A program made the translations under genes and the position numbers. DNA of 41,673 bases, from contig CALCJM010000075.1 of the NCBI GenBank assembly GCA_937967505.1, positions 1-41,673 on the forward strand, read 5' to 3'. The notes under the pieces were generated by a model that was given only the letters and a program-made list of their open reading frames with translations, ran no database searches and was not told the DNA's origin. Position 1 is the first letter of the stretch; every line of letters begins with the position of its first letter. The DNA comes from an uncultured Pirellulaceae bacterium (GTDB lineage: Bacteria; Planctomycetota; Planctomycetia; Pirellulales; Pirellulaceae). Shown in pieces: positions 37,033 through 41,673 of this stretch.

Positions 37033-39342
37033 TCAAACGGGTTGGGCTTCGGGATATTTTACGCGCGCGTGATAGACCGCGTTGAGAGATTTTATCAGAC
37101 TTGACTGAATCGTGTGAAGCTGTTCCACAGTAATTGGACATTCATCGAACTGCCCATCGTCAAACTTTTTCTTGGAAATTTCCTTCACCAGACTTTCCAA
37201 GCGGGCTGGCGTCGGCTCTCGTAAGGCGCGGCTGGCACTTTCGACCGTATCGGCCAGCATCATCACTGCGGCTTCAGCCGTCTGCGGCCGCGGCCCCGGA
37301 TAGCGATAGTCCGCCTGATCGACCGGCGTGCTATCCTGTTCCTCTTCACTGATTTTTGTCGCTCGCCGATAAAAATACTCAACCAGCGTCGTACCGTGGT
37401 GCTGTTCCACCAGATCAATAATCCGTCGCGGTAAGCGGTGCTTTTTGGCAATTTCGGCGCCGTCCTTGACGTGCGCGATAATCACCAGCGTGCTCATTGT
37501 TGGCACCAGGTCGTCATGTTTGTTGGCTCCCCCCGCCTGGTTCTCAATGAAGTAGTCCGGCTTTCGCAATTTGCCGATGTCGTGAAAGTAGGCCCCGACG
37601 CGGCACAGCAGCCCGTTGGCACCGATCGCTTCGGCGGCCGCTTCACTGATCGAGGCCACATTGATGCTATGGTTGTAAGTCCCCGGAGCACGTTGCACCA
37701 GTTCTTTCAATAGCGGATGATTCGCATCGCTCAATTCCAACAAACTGATATCGGTCTGAATATCAAACCACTGTTCTAGGTAGGGTAGCAAACTGTTCAT
37801 CAGCAACCCCGCCAGGAAAGTTCCCCCGGCAAACCACGTTGCATCGACCAGCAACGGCAACCCCAAAGGCTGGCCCAGCATGTACTGGACGCCCAACGCT
37901 GTAGGGAATACCGTGGCCGCAGCGATCAAACCAACGTTGACCAGTTTCGTACGGCTGCGGATCTGGCGACACATGATGGCGGACGTGGTCGCCGCAGTGG
38001 TCAGAATCACAAATTCACCAAGCCCAAATCCGTGTGCCACCGAAAATGCCAACGCGACGAGGGTCGAAATCATCATCGCCAGTTCAATGTGGTATGCGAT
38101 GGCGATTGTCAATGCAAAGATCACAATCGGCAGCACTTCAGCACGGAATTCAACGATCATCGCCGACACCCACGCGGTAACCAGCGTGATTAACATCAGC
38201 CCCAGCAGCAACGCAAAATGGCGGATGTCTGTCAATAAATGCAGGTCACGATAGTACAGGTACTGACACAACATGGCGAACAACGCCGCAAACAGCCCGA
38301 AGAAAAACAGGGTGCGCATGGTACGCTGCGGCCAGTGTTCGGCGGCGACCAGCGCCTCGTGTTCGGCACGCAGCAACTTGATGTCTTCCTGGCTTAAAGG
38401 GCTGTTGGCGCGAATCCCCTGGCGGTCGTAGTCTCCACCGTTAAATTGCTCCAGCAGGTCGCCCACCTCATAGGTTCGTTTGGCAATTTCAACATCGCGC
38501 GCGGCCTGATTGGCGGCTTTTTTGGAGGCCGCTTCATCCCACGTGAGTGTCACCGGCAGTTGCGGCCCCAACCAGTCAAACATGCGGTCGGCGACAACAT
38601 TGCCGCTGTCGATCACATCGGACACTTTCAGAATTTCCGTAATCAATGTCCGGTACAGGTCTTCGCTGGCTTCACCAATTCGCACGCCGGAGACCAGAAC
38701 GCGCCGGGCTGCCTGTATGTTTCCGGTGGGATAAACCTGAATTTCGGTCAGGCTGCCCTGGCCAATTTCGTGAGTCAGATCATCCAGTAAACCATTTTTC
38801 TCAAACTCCAGAAACGCTGCGGCGACTGCGGTTTGAAGAGATTTCAGTTTTTCATCTTTGCTGATCGACAGTTTGAACGCGTCAAATTCGGCGGCGCGAA
38901 CATCCTCGTCGATCGCCTCTTCGGTAGGTTTGTAGAATTTGTGCCAAACCCCCGACTCGCGTACGTCGAGATAACTCTTCTGCCTGACCTCGAAGATATC
39001 ATCGATCAACGCCAGCTTCAGTTGCTCCAGTGGCAGTGGGTCGTTGATGTAGTAGCACAGCGTGTTTTGTCGGGCGCGACGACGATTAGCGTCGGTCGCT
39101 TCAAAGTCATCGAATTCAAACCGCACCCGCGCACTGAGATCGCGCTGCGGGGCTTCCCGGACACGATAGGAGAATGGCGGTGCCCAACCAAACATGACCA
39201 CCCACAGAATGACCGTGATCAACGCGCACAAACCGATCCGGTTCCAGACATCCGGATTGGACAGGAAGTCTTTCACTTTGGCGAAAGGTTTTTTTCGCGC
39301 TGGCAGCATCCAGCGGTTGCGATTATTGGCGGCGTTGGACAT
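37033..39342 (-). CDS. pgpH: PgpH-type cyclic-di-AMP phosphodiesterase (7TMR-HD membrane protein)
   Basis: Cleaves cyclic di-AMP. About 769 residues from ATG 39342 (GTG 39354 would add four). A first membrane helix (IGLCALITVILWVVMFGWAP) leads to an extracytoplasmic 7TMR-HDED domain (about 60-330), then seven helices (about 340-530). The cytoplasmic HD domain has GTYNHSINVASISEAAAEAI, CRVGAYFHDIGKLRKPDYFI, the NKHDDL stretch, VIIAHVKDGAEIAKKHRLP and LVEQHHGTTLVEYFY; these provide the HD and downstream histidine ligands of the di-metal centre. No diadenylate cyclase gene is in the window. The order phoH-pgpH-ybeY is the same as in Bacillus. Confidence 0.94.
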   Translation of the reverse strand: MSNAANNRNRWMLPARKKPFAKVKDFLSNPDVWNRIGLCALITVILWVVMFGWAPPFSYRVREAPQRDLSARVRFEFDDFEATDANRRRARQNTLCYYINDPLPLEQLKLALIDDIFEVRQKSYLDVRESGVWHKFYKPTEEAIDEDVRAAEFDAFKLSISKDEKLKSLQTAVAAAFLEFEKNGLLDDLTHEIGQGSLTEIQVYPTGNIQAARRVLVSGVRIGEASEDLYRTLITEILKVSDVIDSGNVVADRMFDWLGPQLPVTLTWDEAASKKAANQAARDVEIAKRTYEVGDLLEQFNGGDYDRQGIRANSPLSQEDIKLLRAEHEALVAAEHWPQRTMRTLFFFGLFAALFAMLCQYLYYRDLHLLTDIRHFALLLGLMLITLVTAWVSAMIVEFRAEVLPIVIFALTIAIAYHIELAMMISTLVALAFSVAHGFGLGEFVILTTAATTSAIMCRQIRSRTKLVNVGLIAAATVFPTALGVQYMLGQPLGLPLLVDATWFAGGTFLAGLLMNSLLPYLEQWFDIQTDISLLELSDANHPLLKELVQRAPGTYNHSINVASISEAAAEAIGANGLLCRVGAYFHDIGKLRKPDYFIENQAGGANKHDDLVPTMSTLVIIAHVKDGAEIAKKHRLPRRIIDLVEQHHGTTLVEYFYRRATKISEEEQDSTPVDQADYRYPGPRPQTAEAAVMMLADTVESASRALREPTPARLESLVKEISKKKFDDGQFDECPITVEQLHTIQSSLIKSLNAVYHARVKYPEAQPV

Positions 39343-39453
39343 CGTTCGAGGCACGGGCAGGGGAGAATCACCGATTGATTTAACAAAGGCAATCGATCAA
39401 CCACGTCAGGACATGCAAGCGATGTACGACGCGGTCAAGCCGTGCTACTCCTT

Positions 39454-40551
39454 TCAAATGTTTTCCGGGGCGTTGGATTCAAGCGCGCCGTTGCCGTTGT
39501 TCGGCGCGGATGGGGGAAGCGGTTTTATCGCGGCACCGTTGGCAGCCGGAGCTTTTTGATGACCGTTCTGACGACCGTTTCCAGATTGAGCCTCGCGCTG
39601 TTGACGCCCCTCGCGCGGGGCGTCGTAGGCGTTGACGATACTGGTCACCAAACGGTGGCGGACGATATCTTCGGCTGTCAACCGCGCGATGGCAACACCG
39701 TTTATCTTGCCCAGCCGCTTTAGCGCATCCACCAGTCCACTTTTTGAGTGCTGGGGCAGATCGACCTGAGTCGCGTCACCGGAGACAACAATTTTCGAGT
39801 GATGCCCCATACGGGTCAGAAACATCTTCATCTGGGAAACGGTCGTATTTTGAGCCTCGTCCAGAATGATGAAGGCATTGTTCAGCGTTCGGCCACGCAT
39901 ATATGCCAGCGGGCAAACCTCGATCACGCCACGTTCTATCAGATTCCGTGCTTGTTCGTATCCGATCATCTCATGGATCGCATCCAACAGCGGACGTAAA
40001 TACGGGTTGATTTTTGCTTGCATGTCGCCAGGCAAGAAGCCCAAGCTTTCGCCAGCTTCCACGGCCGGACGGACCAGCACGATCCGTTGCACCATCTGGT
40101 TTTTGAGTGCTTCGACAGCCATCGCAACAGCGAGATACGTCTTACCTGATCCGGCAGGACCGACGGCGAATACCAAATCGTTTTTGCGGATCGCGTCAAC
40201 GTAGCGTCCCTGGCCGGCGGTACGCGGGCGGATTTCTTTGCCGGTTTGCAGGGTTTCGATCGAGGCGTGTTTTTTTGCAGGGGCGGATTTACCGGTGGCT
40301 CGGGCAAGCGTCTCGTTGAACAGGTCGGGCGTCAGGTTGCCGCGGCGACGGACAATTTCGGTGAGTTGTTCAAGAGCATCGATGGCTCGGGCTACCGATT
40401 TGTCATCGTCGCCGGTGACGGTAATTTTGCCGTTGCGGTGGATGATGTTGACGTCAAACTCCTGGCGGAGACGACGAAGGTGCTGATCTTTGGCACCGAA
40501 GAGCGGCAACACGATTTGCTGCTCAATAGGAGAGATTGTGGCTTCAGTCAT
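39454..40551 (-). CDS. phoH: PhoH family ATPase
   Basis: 365 residues. A KH-like N-terminal part (1-65; RRLRQEFDVNIIHRNGKITV) precedes a P-loop ATPase domain related to helicase motor domains: Walker A GPAGSGKT at 131-138, RIVLVRPAVEAGESLGFLPG, Walker B FIILDEAQNTT, and VVSGDATQVDLP. The last ~60 residues are low-complexity and rich in Asn, Gly, Gln and Pro. PhoH/YbeZ works with YbeY in ribosome and RNA maturation; here ybeY is two genes downstream on the same strand. It heads the minus-strand operon; the 220-base region to the divergent B3/B4 gene should hold the promoter, but none is convincing. The pgpH start lies 111 bases after its stop. Confidence 0.95.
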   Translation of the reverse strand: MTEATISPIEQQIVLPLFGAKDQHLRRLRQEFDVNIIHRNGKITVTGDDDKSVARAIDALEQLTEIVRRRGNLTPDLFNETLARATGKSAPAKKHASIETLQTGKEIRPRTAGQGRYVDAIRKNDLVFAVGPAGSGKTYLAVAMAVEALKNQMVQRIVLVRPAVEAGESLGFLPGDMQAKINPYLRPLLDAIHEMIGYEQARNLIERGVIEVCPLAYMRGRTLNNAFIILDEAQNTTVSQMKMFLTRMGHHSKIVVSGDATQVDLPQHSKSGLVDALKRLGKINGVAIARLTAEDIVRHRLVTSIVNAYDAPREGRQQREAQSGNGRQNGHQKAPAANGAAIKPLPPSAPNNGNGALESNAPENI

Positions 40552-40771
40552 TAATTATCGCGATGAGTTTTCCACCGCTTTCCTGATGCTCGAATAGTAA
40601 ACGCTGCTGTTGCAATTATAGCTAATGGTTAAGTGAGGGCGTCAATTCTGCGGGGTTCGCCTTTTTTTGTCAGGTTGAGAATTCGGGTTTTAGGGATTCT
40701 GAATCTCCGGCAAACTGGTTGTAACGAAAAACGGGCCTCGTGTAGAGACTGGAACCGCAAAAATCCGCACG

Positions 40772-41551
40772 ATGTCCGAATGGCGTATTTCCGGCTTTTC
40801 CCTAGGATTAAGCCGAGCAGCGCACCGCAAGACGTGGTGGAAACGCTATCTTTCAGACGACTTTAAAAACGCCGGGATTCCCCGGAATATCATCCGCGCG
40901 ATCAGAATCATGATAATTGAGCAAAAAAACTACCCAAATCTGATGCCCGTTGCCGTCGTGACCCACTTTGATGCGTTGCTGGGGGAGTCCCAAACACCGG
41001 CTGATATTTTTGCGATGCTGGACACTAAATTTGAATCTCCCATTGGCAAGGACGAAAACACCAAGACACTTGTGCGTGACGTGCTGCGGCAGACGGGCTA
41101 CAAACCAACCGGTCGCGGCAAACCCGCATCCGAATATCTGGTCAAAGCAGTTTCGCAAGGACGGTTGGGGACGATCAACGTCTGCGTGGATATTCTGAAC
41201 ATCGTTTCACTGCACAGTGGTTTCCCGATCAGCGTCGTTGATCTGGATCTGGTAGATGAGCCACTGTCCATCCAACCTGCGGCGGCAGAGACCCGTTTCA
41301 TTTTCAATGCCAGTGGCCAGGAAATAAAACTCGATGGGTTAGTTTGCCTGTTTGATCGACAGGGCCCGTGTGCCAACGGCGTCAAGGATTCTCAGCGCAC
41401 CAAAACCAGCGACACGACAACCCGGACGCTGACCATTGTCTGGGGCGTGCAAGCGCTGGCGGAACAGGTGAATGCCACGGTCAGTTGGTACGCGGAACTT
41501 CTGCGAAAGGTCGGCGCGCGTGTCGAACCGGCAAGCATTTCCGTCACATAG
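40772..41551 (+). CDS. B3/B4 domain protein (phenylalanyl-tRNA synthetase beta-like editing domain)
   Basis: 259 residues, stand-alone relative of the B3/B4 module of PheRS beta, which hydrolyses mischarged Tyr-tRNA(Phe). Diagnostic stretch: GRGKPASEYLVKAVSQGRLG, then TINVCVDILNIVSLHSGFPI and SVVDLDLV. It then has FIFNASGQEIKLDGLVCLFD and a closing TTRTLTIVWGV with a helical end. Free-standing B3/B4 proteins occur widely; some are thought to edit aminoacyl-tRNAs or release D-aminoacyl groups, but the activity of this one cannot be stated. The start was chosen as the first ATG; there is no obvious ribosome site. It is transcribed away from phoH. Confidence 0.85.
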   Translation: MSEWRISGFSLGLSRAAHRKTWWKRYLSDDFKNAGIPRNIIRAIRIMIIEQKNYPNLMPVAVVTHFDALLGESQTPADIFAMLDTKFESPIGKDENTKTLVRDVLRQTGYKPTGRGKPASEYLVKAVSQGRLGTINVCVDILNIVSLHSGFPISVVDLDLVDEPLSIQPAAAETRFIFNASGQEIKLDGLVCLFDRQGPCANGVKDSQRTKTSDTTTRTLTIVWGVQALAEQVNATVSWYAELLRKVGARVEPASISVT

Positions 41552-41673
41552 GCCGCGCAACGCAGGCTGCATCGCCGATTAAACTATCGGGATGAATTTT
41601 CCCCGATCACAAGTTAAACTTTACTGCCCGCGAAAGCTGGCCACCTCATCATCTGCTCCAACCCGGCTAACCG

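Overview
The window is best read as two unrelated genomes joined end to end. Bases 1 to about 10,492 look gammaproteobacterial (marine or sulfur-/hydrocarbon-type lineage): the tail of an AraC-type regulator, a bacterial voltage-gated sodium channel, a ~600-residue acyl-CoA dehydrogenase, a fadBA beta-oxidation operon, a histidine phosphatase, an M20 peptidase/deacylase, and the first 288 residues of a peptide-type ABC substrate-binding protein. At 10,492/10,493 that protein stops mid-domain, and the next base belongs to the 3'-truncated end of a BlaR1-like M56 peptidase read from the other strand. Two genes of different lineages are cut at the same base, which points to a chimeric contig more than to a biological fusion.

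From 10,493 to the end the sequence looks planctomycetal: BlaI/M56 pairs, sigma factors with membrane tails, PQQ-type beta-propeller proteins, a fused membrane/spermidine-synthase/TPR protein, GCTGGAAGC-type palindromic repeats, and small membrane proteins of the FSLRTLL type. This part has two halves.

10.5-22.8 kb is an accessory, decaying region. It holds two BlaI-M56 modules. One is on the minus strand with TACA-N2-TGTA operators; the other is on the plus strand with GACA-N2-TGTC operators, and in both the second operator fills a sigma-70-like promoter spacer. The second M56 gene breaks at a T7 run that is an exact U_UUU_UUU slippery heptamer; a -1 shift there gives a ~1020-residue protein. 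The same gene carries an in-frame palindromic repeat insertion. Around it lie an ECF sigma factor fused to a polytopic membrane domain, a ~480-bp segmental duplication (14.05-14.53 kb and 19.01-19.49 kb), three copies of one small membrane-protein gene (one intact, one 5'-truncated, one frameshifted with a 95-bp deletion), a degraded second ECF sigma gene, and clusters of hairpin repeats.

22.8-41.7 kb is orderly housekeeping sequence: rsfS, two secreted PQQ-propeller proteins, a zinc-independent type hemB, an Ig-like surface-protein fragment, a YgiQ radical-SAM protein, then a long minus-strand operon phoH - pgpH - ybeY - CNNM/CorC - membrane aminopropyltransferase-like protein, and a B3/B4-domain protein on the plus strand. 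The phoH-pgpH-ybeY order is also found in Firmicutes and couples RNA/ribosome maturation with cyclic-di-AMP breakdown. No rRNA, tRNA, CRISPR array or intact insertion sequence was seen.
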